In this document: in pieces, positions 26,608 through 35,129 of the stretch | Layout of the letters: every line of letters begins with the position of its first letter | Numbering within the stretch: position 1 is the first letter of the stretch | Assembly: GCF_022865125.1 (NCBI RefSeq) | Contig: NZ_CP094828.1 | Span: 5,015,219 to 5,079,218 of the forward strand | Direction of reading: 5' to 3' | Source of the DNA: Acuticoccus sp. I52.16.1 | Lineage (GTDB): Bacteria > Pseudomonadota > Alphaproteobacteria > Rhizobiales > Amorphaceae | Length of the DNA stretch: 64,000 bases | The notes under the pieces: generated by a model | What the model saw: only the letters and a program-made list of their open reading frames with translations | The model's database searches: none | What the model was told of the DNA's origin: nothing | Position numbers and translations under genes: made by a program

Positions 26608-27297
26608 TCAAGCCTGCGGCGGGGTGGCGGTTCCGGCCTTCTCGGCCGCGACCTGGCGGATCGCCGTCACCAGCACGTCCGCCGGTTGCGCGCCCGACAC
26701 CGCATACTTGTTCTCGAGGATGAAGCACGGCACGCCCTGCACGCCGATCGCCTGGGCGTGGACGATTTCGGCCTCGGTCTCCGCAAGGTCGGCGTCGCTT
26801 GCCAGCAGCCGCTCGATCATCGCCGGATCGAGGCCGGCATCGGCCGCCGCGGCGACCAGGACGGCGGGGTCGGTCAGGTTGGCACCTTCGACGAAATAGA
26901 GCTGGAAGAGGCGCTCCACCAGCGCGTCCTGCTGCCCCTCGATCGCCGCCCAGCGAATCAGACGGTGCGCGTTCAAGGTGTTGGGCGAGCGGGTGATCTT
27001 CTCGAACGCGAAGGGGATCTCCTCCTCGTCGCCCGCGGCGCGGATCCGCTCGTAGATCTTCGCCGCCTGCTCCGGCCCGCCGAACTTCTCGGTCAGGTAC
27101 TGCTGGCGGTCCTTGCCGTCGGACGGGAGGGTCGGATCGAGCTGATAGGGGCGCCAGACCACGCGCACCGTAATGTCGTCGATCTCGGCGAGCGCCTTTT
27201 CCAGGCGGCGCTTGCCGATGAAGCACCACGGGCACATGACGTCGGACACGACGTCGATGTGCAGGGGCTCGATGGCGCTGGTATCGAGTATCGTCAT
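26608..27297 (-). CDS. DsbA family oxidoreductase, FrnE-like
   Basis: Thioredoxin-fold protein of the FrnE/2-hydroxychromene-isomerase branch of the DsbA family. The 229-residue product has SDVMCPWCFIGKRRLEKA with the CPWC redox pair (Cys22, Cys25), the substrate region WRPYQLDPTLP, an inserted helical domain, and a cis-proline loop GVQGVPCFI that carries an extra cysteine. No signal peptide is present, so it is a cytoplasmic disulfide or glutathione-dependent enzyme rather than a periplasmic DsbA. ATG 27297 overlaps the stop of the upstream solute-binding protein gene by four bases (ATGA). Confidence 0.9.
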   Translation of the reverse strand: MTILDTSAIEPLHIDVVSDVMCPWCFIGKRRLEKALAEIDDITVRVVWRPYQLDPTLPSDGKDRQQYLTEKFGGPEQAAKIYERIRAAGDEEEIPFAFEKITRSPNTLNAHRLIRWAAIEGQQDALVERLFQLYFVEGANLTDPAVLVAAAADAGLDPAMIERLLASDADLAETEAEIVHAQAIGVQGVPCFILENKYAVSGAQPADVLVTAIRQVAAEKAGTATPPQA

Positions 27298-29093
27298 GGG
27301 TTGACCCACCAGGTCTCGAGTTCGAATCCGTAGAGGCTCTGAACCTCCGGATGTCCCAGGCGCGAGGCGTAGGCCACCCACTGCGCCGGCGTATGATAGA
27401 GCGGAATGACATATAGGCCCGACAGCAGAACGCGGTCGAGCGCGCGCACCGCGTCGACGAAGGCCTCACGCGATTGTGCGGCCAGCATCGCCTCGATCAT
27501 CGCGTCGATCGCCGCCGACCGGGCGCCGGCGAAGTTGAACGAACCTTCCAGTCCCGCCGCCTCCCGGGACCAGCGGTTCACCTGCTCGTTGCCGGGTGAG
27601 AGGGACGCCGGCCAGTAGAAGCGGATCATGTCGAAATCGAACGACAGGAGACGGGCGTTGTACTGCGTGGAATCGACATAGCGGACCTGCATGTCGATGC
27701 CGATCGGGCGCACCAGCCGCTGGAAGGCGAGGGCCAGACGCTCGTCGTCGCGCGTGGCCACCAGCACCTCGAACGTGAACGGCTCGCCGGCCTCGTCGAC
27801 GAGGCGCCGGTCGCGGATCTCCCAGCCGGCGGCGGCGAAGTAGCGCAGCGCCTCGCGCACGGCGGTGCGGTCTCTGCCCGAGCCGTCGAGCGTCGGCGGT
27901 GCCCAGCCGCCGTCCATCAAGCCCGGCAGCACGGCGCCGGGGTAGGGGGCGAGGAGGGCCTGTTCGCCGGGGCTGGCGGGGTGGCCGGGGGCGGCGAGCT
28001 CGGAGGCGGTGAAGTAGCTGTCGGTCCGGGCGAGCTGGCCGGAGAAGAGATTGGCGTTGATCCAGGGGAAGTCGAACAGGAGGTTCATCGCCGCGCGCAC
28101 GTCGATGTCGTCAAACGGCGGGCGGCGGGTGTTGAAGACGAAGGCGTACATGCCGCGCGGGATACCGAGCGGGATCACCTCGCGCACCGCCCGTCCGTCG
28201 CTCATGGCGGGGAAGGTATAGCCCGTCGTCCAGCGCCCGGCGTCGCCTTCCTGGTGGAAGTCGGTGTCGCCGGCCTTGAAGGCCTCGAACATCGCCGTCT
28301 CGTCGCGGAAGAAGCGGAACACGATCTCGTCGAAATTGTAGCGCCCGGCGTTCAACGCGTGGGTCTCGCCCCAATAATCCGGGTCGCGCACGAACGTCAG
28401 GTCGCGGCCGGGATTGACGGCGCCCACCACGTAGGGCCCGGTGCCGATGGGCGGGGTGAAGGTCGTCTTGCCGAACGCCGCAACGTCGGTCGCGTGTTTC
28501 GGCAGGATCGGCATCAGGCCCAGGATCAGCGGCAGTTCGCGGTCGTTCGCGGCGGGGAAGTGGAAGGTCACGGTCCGCGCGTCCGGCGTCTCCACCGCTT
28601 CCACCTTGCCGTAGTACTGGCGCATGTAGGGCCGGCCCTCGGCGCGCAGGAGCTCGTAGGTGAAGACGACGTCCTCGGCGCTCAGCGGGTGCCCGTCCGA
28701 GAAGGCGGCGCGTTCGTCGATCGTGAAGGTGACCGAGCTGCGGTCCGGCGGGACGGAGACGTCCGACGCGAGGAAACCATAGAGCGAGAAGGGCTCGCTG
28801 GCGTTGCGCTCCAGCAGGCTCTCGTAGACGAGGTTGCCGAAGGTCGCGTCCCGCAGGCCGGGCGCGTAGGCCCCGCGCGGGATCAGGACGTTCAGATTGT
28901 CGAACGTGCCGAGCACGGAGAAGATCGCACGGCCGCCGCGCGGCGCGTCCGGATCGGCGTAGGGGAGCGGCTCGCCCCGCTCCAGCGCCACATCGCCGTG
29001 CATGGCGAGGCCGTAGTCCGCGGCGGCGGGCGTCGCGGCCAGCGCGGCGGCGAAGGCCACCAGGCCGAGGGCGCGCACAATCCGTCGTTCCAT
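27294..29093 (-). CDS. Extracellular solute-binding protein, family 5 (YejA-like)
   Basis: Periplasmic receptor of an oligopeptide-type ABC importer. The 599-residue precursor has a signal peptide (MERRIVRALGLVAFAAALAA then TPAAA). The mature part has YGLAMHGDVALE, LLERNASEPFSLYG, FTIDERAAFSDGHPLSAEDVVFTYELL and IGTGPYVV, all SBP_bac_5 features; the wording around LNVLIPRGAYAPGL is typical of the YejA group. ATG 29093 follows AAGGA with a seven-base spacer. No permease or ATPase genes of the transporter lie next to it; instead the DsbA-family gene is translationally coupled downstream. Confidence 0.9.
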   Translation of the reverse strand: MERRIVRALGLVAFAAALAATPAAADYGLAMHGDVALERGEPLPYADPDAPRGGRAIFSVLGTFDNLNVLIPRGAYAPGLRDATFGNLVYESLLERNASEPFSLYGFLASDVSVPPDRSSVTFTIDERAAFSDGHPLSAEDVVFTYELLRAEGRPYMRQYYGKVEAVETPDARTVTFHFPAANDRELPLILGLMPILPKHATDVAAFGKTTFTPPIGTGPYVVGAVNPGRDLTFVRDPDYWGETHALNAGRYNFDEIVFRFFRDETAMFEAFKAGDTDFHQEGDAGRWTTGYTFPAMSDGRAVREVIPLGIPRGMYAFVFNTRRPPFDDIDVRAAMNLLFDFPWINANLFSGQLARTDSYFTASELAAPGHPASPGEQALLAPYPGAVLPGLMDGGWAPPTLDGSGRDRTAVREALRYFAAAGWEIRDRRLVDEAGEPFTFEVLVATRDDERLALAFQRLVRPIGIDMQVRYVDSTQYNARLLSFDFDMIRFYWPASLSPGNEQVNRWSREAAGLEGSFNFAGARSAAIDAMIEAMLAAQSREAFVDAVRALDRVLLSGLYVIPLYHTPAQWVAYASRLGHPEVQSLYGFELETWWVNP

Positions 29094-29292
29094 CGCCGTT
29101 TCCTTGAGCATTTGCGGTGAGACAGTCGAGGCGCGGGGCCCTGGTTCAGAAAGACGCAACAATTTTATTGGGCGATTGGCCACACGTTCTAGCCATTTTA
29201 ATGCTCTCGGTCTAAGCCTTCCCACGAAAGCGCTTCACGGCCAATGGGCTGAAAGCCGCGGCCGACCCATGCTGAGTACGGGGGAAAACTTC

Positions 29293-29907
29293 ATGCGTTT
29301 GACAAAATTGGTGGCGGCGCTGGGTCTGTCGATCGGGCTGGCCGTCCCCGCGATTCCGGCAAGCGCACAGGACGCTCAGGACGAAAATGCCTGGGTCAAG
29401 ATCTGCAACAAGGACACGCAGGCCAACAAGGAGCTGTGCCTGATCACGCAGGAGCTGCGCACGCAGAACGGCCAGTTCCTCGCCTCCGCCGCGATTCGCG
29501 AGTTCGACGGCGAATCGCGCCGCAGCCTGCTGCTGTCGGTGCCGGTGGGCATGCTGATCCAGCCCGGCGTCCAGATTCAGATCGACGGGTCGCAGCCGGA
29601 ACAGGCGCCCTATCAGATCTGCTTCCCGAACGCCTGTTATGCCGAGAAGACCATCGACGACGGTTTCATCTCGCGGCTGAAGCGCGGCGGCAAGATGGCG
29701 GTCAACACGATCAACCGTCAGGGCAAGCAGGTCCGCTTCGACATGACGCTGATCGGCTTCACCGCCGCCTACGACGGCGCCGGCATCGACCCGCAGGCGC
29801 TGCAACAGAAGCAGACGGACCTGCAGTCCGCGCTGGAGAAGAAGGCGCAGGAGGCCCGTGACCGGCTTCTCGCGGCCCAGCAGGACGCCGTCGAGAAGGC
29901 GGACTGA
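29293..29907 (+). CDS. Invasion-associated locus B (IalB) family protein, copy 1
   Basis: A 204-residue secreted protein with a signal peptide ending PASA at residue 25. The mature part has the IalB pattern: WVKICNKDTQANKELCLITQELR, then SVPVGMLIQPGVQIQIDG, a second cysteine pair in YQICFPNACYAE and a Phe-Asp-Met-Thr strand near the end. Four conserved cysteines suggest two disulfides. IalB promotes erythrocyte invasion in Bartonella, but the family is widespread in free-living Hyphomicrobiales, where it is probably an envelope protein. A C-terminal helical tail (about residues 165-204) is Gln/Lys/Ala-rich. ATG 29293 follows a GGGGGA site. Confidence 0.9.
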   Translation: MRLTKLVAALGLSIGLAVPAIPASAQDAQDENAWVKICNKDTQANKELCLITQELRTQNGQFLASAAIREFDGESRRSLLLSVPVGMLIQPGVQIQIDGSQPEQAPYQICFPNACYAEKTIDDGFISRLKRGGKMAVNTINRQGKQVRFDMTLIGFTAAYDGAGIDPQALQQKQTDLQSALEKKAQEARDRLLAAQQDAVEKAD

Positions 29908-30139
29908 TTGCCGGTGGCGTGCGGGCGGCCGGCGTGAGACCGGCGGTCCGGCCCGATGGTGATGGAGACGATGGCCGGCCCCGACGACGGGTCGGTACGG
30001 GCGAAGGTCGGCTCGGCGGGCGGACGGTGAAGCAACCGGCCGGCCGGCGGCGTTTCGCCCCTGCAATCGGGTCGCGAGGGCGCGGTTGCGGGACACGGGA
30101 CAATTGAGGCATGAATCCCAATCGAGAGGGGATCGCTTG

Positions 30140-30760
30140 ATGCGTTTTGCTATACTTGCCGCTGTGTCGGCTCTCGCGACCGCGGCGCTGCTGCCCGCCG
30201 GCGCGGCTCAGGCGCAGTCGTCCGAGGACCCGAACTGGATGAAGGTCTGCACCCAGGACCCCCGGGTGAAGAAGGACATCTGCCTGGTCACGCAGGAGCT
30301 GCGCACCGGGGGCGGGCAGGTGCTCGCCTCGGCCGCCGTGCGCGGTTTCCGCGGCGAACAGCGCCGCAGCCTGCTGATCGCGGTGCCGACCGGCATGGTG
30401 ATCGAGCCGGGCGTCCAGATCCAGGTCGACGGTGGGGACGCGCAGAAGGCGGAATATCAGGTCTGCCTGGAGACCGCGTGCTGGGCCGAGCGGGCGGTGA
30501 GCGACGCCTTCATCGACAGCATGAAGAACGGCTCGACCATGCGCCTCACCGCCTACAATCGCGAGGGCAAGCAGGTCCCGTTCGACATGAGCCTCGCCGG
30601 CTTCACCACCGCCTACGACGGCGAGGCTCTGTCACCGGACAAGATCGCCGACATCACCAAGCAGCGCCAGGAGAAGCTGGAGCAGAGCCAGGAAGATTTC
30701 GCCGCCCGCCTGCGTGCCGCTCAGCGTGAGGCGCTGTCCGGCACGGGCACCGGCAACTAG
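30140..30760 (+). CDS. Invasion-associated locus B (IalB) family protein, copy 2
   Basis: A 206-residue paralogue of the preceding gene, with a signal peptide ending AAQA at residue 25. It keeps the same cysteine pattern (KVCTQDPRVKKDICLVTQELR and YQVCLETACWAE), the VPTGMVIEPGVQIQVDG segment, QVPFDMSLAGFTTAYDG and a charged helical tail. ATG 30140 is preceded by GAGAGGGG. The two genes lie in tandem, 232 bases apart, and look like a local duplication. A bidirectional terminator follows. Confidence 0.9.
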   Translation: MRFAILAAVSALATAALLPAGAAQAQSSEDPNWMKVCTQDPRVKKDICLVTQELRTGGGQVLASAAVRGFRGEQRRSLLIAVPTGMVIEPGVQIQVDGGDAQKAEYQVCLETACWAERAVSDAFIDSMKNGSTMRLTAYNREGKQVPFDMSLAGFTTAYDGEALSPDKIADITKQRQEKLEQSQEDFAARLRAAQREALSGTGTGN

Positions 30761-30861
30761 GACCACATCGCCGCGGGGCGCTTGCGCCTCGCGCGCGCGG
30801 CGCGTAGTGCCGCCCAGCCGGTGCCGGGACGCCCGCGCTCGTGCGCCCAGGCGCGGCACAA

Positions 30862-30907
30862 AAACGACGAGAGCCGCCTGCGCTGACGCGGGCGGCTCTC
30901 GTCGTTT
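30862..30907. terminator. Bidirectional rho-independent terminator
   Basis: The 17 bases 30862-30878 (AAACGACGAGAGCCGCC) are perfectly complementary to 30891-30907, around a 12-base loop that can itself pair (GCG/CGC). The stem opens with AAA and ends with TTT, so it can serve both the IalB gene on the plus strand and hspQ on the minus strand. Confidence 0.9.
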
Positions 30908-30962
30908 CGATGGGCGGTGCGCGCCCGCCGGGGCCCCGGAGGGCCGGCGGTTCCGCGGGCGG

Positions 30963-31292
30963 TCAGTGGAACTGGTCGAGGCGGGCGCAGTAGTTGCCGT
31001 CGCGACGGTCGAACATGTCGCTCACCTGGGGGTGGCGGACGGGCTCGCCGGTGTCGTCGGCCAGCAGGTTCTGCTCGGAGACGTAGGCGATATATTCGGT
31101 GTCGTCGTTCTCGGCGAAGAGGTGGTAGAACGGCTGATCGCGACGGGGGCGGATATCCTCGGGGATCGCCTCCCACCACTCCTCGGTATTGGAGAAGGTG
31201 GGATCGACATCGAAGATCACGCCCCGGAACGAGAACACCCGGTGGCGAACGACCTGACCCAGCTGAAACTTTGCCGTCCGAACTTTATCCAT
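30963..31292 (-). CDS. hspQ: Heat shock protein HspQ (YccV family)
   Basis: HspQ promotes degradation of DnaA and other Lon substrates in enterobacteria; the fold is the hemimethylated-DNA-binding/YccV domain. The 109-residue protein has KFQLGQVVRHRVFSFRGVIFDVDP, WWEAIPEDIRPRRDQPFYHLF and YVSEQNLLADD, all family hallmarks. The start at ATG 31292 (MDKVRTAKF) fits the family length, though the frame is open for 90 further residues of non-coding-looking sequence. It is followed by the shared terminator and stands alone. Confidence 0.93.
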   Translation of the reverse strand: MDKVRTAKFQLGQVVRHRVFSFRGVIFDVDPTFSNTEEWWEAIPEDIRPRRDQPFYHLFAENDDTEYIAYVSEQNLLADDTGEPVRHPQVSDMFDRRDGNYCARLDQFH

Positions 31293-31710
31293 CGCCAAGC
31301 TCACATCACTACAATCTGCGGTTAATTCAGGCACTTCGGCCGTCCGCGTGCGGGCGGGTTCCAGCTCCACGTAAGGTCCACAAGCTAGGCTGCCCGTGTC
31401 GCCCCGATGCGGGTGAAGTGGCCTCAGCGCGAATGGACCGTCGCCGGTAGCCGCCGGCTCGGCCGCCGCGCTGAAGCGGGGTGCGAGCGCACGCGGCGGT
31501 GCGTTTCGTCGACCCCATCCCCGTCCAAGCGATATGAGCACGCCACACGTTGCAAACAACAACGTTCGTACCGACTAACCGTTCATTCCTCCGCACGACC
31601 CGACAAGGGCGCCGCTGCGAAGAAAACTACCGGTAAACGGTGGGGCAGGGGCGTGCAAGTGCGCCTCCCTCACGTTTCGTCACGCCATCCCCGCACGCTG
31701 GGACAAACGG
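31293..31710. other. 418-base gap without a recognisable gene
   Basis: Between hspQ and the acyltransferase gene, both on the minus strand. Open frames here are Arg/Ser-rich and without plausible ribosome sites. Two AT-richer patches (31320-31330 and 31540-31640) break the general G+C. The part next to hspQ should hold its promoter, which in relatives can be heat-inducible; I see no clear sigma-32 element. An unannotated small RNA cannot be excluded. Confidence 0.5.
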
Positions 31711-32640
31711 TTAACTGGATGCATCCGCATCGAGCAGCGTTTTAACGCCCAACGGCCGCGCCTTGGAACGGGCCCACTTGCGGTGCGTCCACATCCACTG
31801 CTCCGGATTTGCCCGGATCCAAGTCTCGAACGCGTCGTGCAGCCGCTGCGTCGCCACCTGGACGTCGCGGTTGCGGTCCTCGGTGTGCGGCACGTCGATG
31901 ATCTGGCACACGGTGCGAAAGTGCACCCCCCCTTCGCGAACCACCGCGCCGGCGACCAGCGGCCTCCCGGAGAGGCGCGCCAGCATCGCCGGCAGCGGCG
32001 TCGCGAAGGCTGGCTGGCCGAAGAATTCCACTTCGATCCCGCGCTTTTCGCGCAGATCGGCGACGATGCCGACCGCAGCGCCCTGCCGCACGAGGCCCAC
32101 CAGCCGGGTCCCCAGATCGCCGCCTTTGCCGAAGAGGCCGGCAGGGTAGACCGGCTCGCGCAGGCGTCGCAGGTACCCGTCGGCAAGGGGGTTGTGGAGC
32201 GCCTGATAGACCCCCGCCAGCGACTTGCCGCCCCGATGCGCGACCGCCCCCGCGACCTCCCAATTGCCGAGGTGCGCGGTCGCCACCACGCACCCGTCAC
32301 GGCAACGGTCGACCAATTCGTCGAACCCGTCCGGCAGGGTGATCCGGCTGTCGTCGGCCAGGATCGTGTCTATCTGAAATGCCTCGCCGGCGACGCGTCC
32401 CAGCTGGCGCCACATGCCCCGCGCGATGCGGTCGCGCTCGGGCTCGGACAGCTCCGGCATCGCCAGCGCCATGTGCTCCTTGGCCCGCTCGTGGCGGCTC
32501 ATCAAGGGCATCAGCGCGCCCATGACCCGCCCCATCGTCCAGGAGGCGGCGTCCACCGGCACGTTGCGCAGGATCCCGCCCAGGACGCGCAGGAGCGCAT
32601 ATTCGGCCACATGCTGCGGCTTGACGCGTTTATTCGCCAT
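31711..32640 (-). CDS. Lipid A acyltransferase homologue (LpxL/LpxM/HtrB family)
   Basis: Inner-membrane acyltransferase that adds a secondary acyl chain to lipid A precursors, or a related lysophospholipid acyltransferase. The 309-residue protein has the catalytic H-x4-E motif in AHLGNWE (His123, Glu128), GVYQALHNPLADGYLRRLR, and GIVADLREKRGIEVEFFGQPAFATPLPAMLA shape typical of the family, with a final WMWTHRKWARSK. A hydrophobic N-terminal segment (about residues 12-30) may anchor it. The 284-base gap beyond its start (32641-32925) contains no supported gene. Confidence 0.88.
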   Translation of the reverse strand: MANKRVKPQHVAEYALLRVLGGILRNVPVDAASWTMGRVMGALMPLMSRHERAKEHMALAMPELSEPERDRIARGMWRQLGRVAGEAFQIDTILADDSRITLPDGFDELVDRCRDGCVVATAHLGNWEVAGAVAHRGGKSLAGVYQALHNPLADGYLRRLREPVYPAGLFGKGGDLGTRLVGLVRQGAAVGIVADLREKRGIEVEFFGQPAFATPLPAMLARLSGRPLVAGAVVREGGVHFRTVCQIIDVPHTEDRNRDVQVATQRLHDAFETWIRANPEQWMWTHRKWARSKARPLGVKTLLDADASS

Positions 32641-32925
32641 GGTCGCGGATCACAGGGCGCGGGTCACGGGTTGGGTCCTTCGTTGATCCCGGCGGGGCCG
32701 GAGAGGGGGCGCCGACATGCCGAACACCGGCGGGCAGCGCGCCCCGTTTGGCAAGGGGATGCCCGCCCGCGCCGCAATTGTCCACAACCGAGGCGCCGGC
32801 GCGGGCGCACCGGGCGGCGGCCATGCGCAGGGCGCAACGGCGGCATAGGGCGCGGCGGGATGGTCGCGCAGCGCGCAAGCGGTTAAGTGCCACTGCCACG
32901 ACACCCCAACCGGCCGGAGTCCCGC

Positions 32926-33873
32926 TTGAGCGAGGTCCTCTCCCTCACCACCCCGTTCTTCGGGCTGATCTTTCTCGGCTTCCTCGTCGGACGGATCGCC
33001 AAGAAGCCCTCCGGCGGCCTGGTGTGGATGAACATCTTCATCGTCTACGTCGCGTTGCCGTCGCTGTTCTTCCAGTACCTGTCGCGCATGCCGGTGGATG
33101 AATTGGGGGACGTCGTCTACGTCATGGCCGCGGCGGGGGCGACCTGGCTGGTGCTGATCTTCTGCTTCACCCTGGCGATGATCCGCACCCGCGGCGACCT
33201 CGCCTATTCCACCGTCCTCGCGTTGATCGGCGGCTACTCCAACAACGGCTACCTGGGGCCGGGCCTGGCGCTGGTCGCCATCGGGGCGGCGGCGACGGTG
33301 CCGGTGGCGCTCATCTTCTCGTTCGAGAGTACGATGTTCTTCGTCATGACGCCGGTGATGATGGCGATCGCCGGATCCACCCAGGGGACGGTGCTACAGC
33401 AGATCGGGCGCATCCTGACGCGGATCTTCACCCACCCGTTCATCCTGGCGGTCATCGCGGGGGTGACCGCGGCGATCTTCCGCTTCGAGCCGCCCGACAG
33501 CATCGATCGCCTGCTGACGATGCTCACCAACTCCGCCGCCCCGTGCGCGCTCTTTGCCATGGGAGTGACGGTGGCGTTGCAGCCGATGCCGTCCGGCCGC
33601 TCGGTGGCGGACATCTCGGTCTTCGTCGCCATCAAGCTGATCGTCCACCCGCTGGCGGCCTATCTCGTGCTGAGCGCGATGGGCGCGCCCTCGCTCTGGC
33701 TGATGAGCGCGGTGCTGCTGGCCGCGCTCCCGACCGCCACCAACGTCTTCATCCTGGCGACCCAATACGGGGTCGGCAAGGAGGAGGCGTCGAACGCGAT
33801 CCTCGTCGGCACCACGCTGGCGGCGCTGACGGTGACGGGCGTCCTCTACGTGATCCGCTCCGGGATCCTCTGA
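32926..33873 (+). CDS. AEC family transporter (auxin efflux carrier type)
   Basis: A 315-residue integral membrane protein with about ten hydrophobic spans in two halves. Segments such as FLGFLVGRIAKKPSGGL, GGYSNNGYLGPGLAL and AMGVTVALQPMPSGRSVADI match the AEC/membrane-transport protein family, which carry small organic anions such as malate or malonate. The likely start is TTG 32926, with CGGAG seven bases upstream; GTG 32887 would add 13 residues without a ribosome site. It is convergent with the hydroxylase gene, with only four bases between stop codons. Confidence 0.85.
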   Translation: MSEVLSLTTPFFGLIFLGFLVGRIAKKPSGGLVWMNIFIVYVALPSLFFQYLSRMPVDELGDVVYVMAAAGATWLVLIFCFTLAMIRTRGDLAYSTVLALIGGYSNNGYLGPGLALVAIGAAATVPVALIFSFESTMFFVMTPVMMAIAGSTQGTVLQQIGRILTRIFTHPFILAVIAGVTAAIFRFEPPDSIDRLLTMLTNSAAPCALFAMGVTVALQPMPSGRSVADISVFVAIKLIVHPLAAYLVLSAMGAPSLWLMSAVLLAALPTATNVFILATQYGVGKEEASNAILVGTTLAALTVTGVLYVIRSGIL

Positions 33874-33877
33874 GCGG

Positions 33878-35062
33878 TCAGGACGTGCCGAGGCCGAAGC
33901 GCATCATCGCCCGGCGCAGCGGTGCGATGCCGCGCGCGGCCGAGAGCGTCACCGCGCGCGCCGTGCTGGGGACGAACGCGCCGGTCAGCAGCGAACGGTT
34001 GAGGAGGTCGACGCTCGCGGTGCGCAACGTGACGTCGCCGCGCCGGCGGGCGTTGTAGCGCTCGGGGACGGCGGCGAGGTCGCGGTCGGCCGACGCCTGG
34101 CGCAACAGCGCCTGCAGCGTCGCGAGATCGCGGAAGCCGAGGTTGAGACCCTGCGCGCCGATCGGCGGGAAACGGTGCCCGGCCTCGCCGACCAGGACGA
34201 CGCGCCCGGCCCCCATCGTCGGCGCCACGTGCCCCTCCATCGCGATGACGCCGCGCGGACCGTCGATCGCCATGCGGCCGAGGATCGCGTGGCAGCGCTT
34301 CTCGATCTCGCGGGCGAGGGGGCCGGGGTCCATCGCCGCCCGGCGCTCCGCCTCTTCCGGACGCGCCACCCATACCAGCGAGGAGCGCTCGCCCTTCAGG
34401 GGGACCAGCGTGAACGGACCGGCGGGGGTATGGAACTCGACCGAGACGTCGCCGTGCGGGCGCTCGTGGGCGAGGGTGGTGACGAACGCGCTCTGGCGGT
34501 AGGACCAGCGGCGCACGCTCATGCCGGCCGCCTCGCGCACGAACGAATCGGCGCCGTCCGCCGCGACGACGAGGGCCGCGCGCACCACCTCGCCGCCGGC
34601 GTGGATCGTCGCGCCGGCGCCGCCGGTCCCCTCGATATGGTCCGCCAGCGCGTCGATGCGCCGGATGCCGCGCACCGCCAGACGCGCGGCGAGGGCGCCG
34701 TTCAGCGCGTCGTTGGTGATGTTGTAGCCGAACGGATCCGGGCCCAGCTCGTGCGCGTCGAAGGCCACCTCGGGCGCGCGGGGCAGGTAGCCGGTCTGGT
34801 CGATCATGCGGATGGTGTTGAGCGGGGCGGCCTCCGCGGCGACGCCTTCCCACACGCCGTGCTCGTCGAGCAGGGCCACGGAGGGCATCATCAATGCCGA
34901 GGTCCGCGGGTCGTGGCCGCGCGCGGGGGCGACGAGCGCGACGGAGAACCCCGCGTCGGCGACCACGAGCGCCGCCAGTGCCCCGACCGGCCCGGCGCCG
35001 ACGACCGCGACGTCGACCGTTCGGCTGGCGGAGACTTGGGGAGCGGGGTGGGCGCTGTCCAT
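33878..35062 (-). CDS. FAD-dependent monooxygenase, UbiH/UbiF/COQ6 family
   Basis: Probable ubiquinone-ring hydroxylase. The 394-residue protein has the Rossmann FAD motif VVGAGPVGALAAL, the RTSALMMPS segment, the ADGADSFVREAAG motif, and the second FAD signature VVLVGEAGHRFPPIGAQGLNLGFRDL. Which ring carbon it hydroxylates cannot be told. AAGGA lies ten bases before ATG 35062 and six before an adjacent in-frame GTG (35065), which may be the true start. It is divergent from the quinone oxidoreductase gene, so the pair share a 67-base control region. Confidence 0.88.
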   Translation of the reverse strand: MDSAHPAPQVSASRTVDVAVVGAGPVGALAALVVADAGFSVALVAPARGHDPRTSALMMPSVALLDEHGVWEGVAAEAAPLNTIRMIDQTGYLPRAPEVAFDAHELGPDPFGYNITNDALNGALAARLAVRGIRRIDALADHIEGTGGAGATIHAGGEVVRAALVVAADGADSFVREAAGMSVRRWSYRQSAFVTTLAHERPHGDVSVEFHTPAGPFTLVPLKGERSSLVWVARPEEAERRAAMDPGPLAREIEKRCHAILGRMAIDGPRGVIAMEGHVAPTMGAGRVVLVGEAGHRFPPIGAQGLNLGFRDLATLQALLRQASADRDLAAVPERYNARRRGDVTLRTASVDLLNRSLLTGAFVPSTARAVTLSAARGIAPLRRAMMRFGLGTS

Positions 35063-35129
35063 CACGTGATGTCCTTGATCGTCGGCATCGCTGTATCTAA
35101 CGTCCCTGGCACGACTTCGGAGAGGAAAG

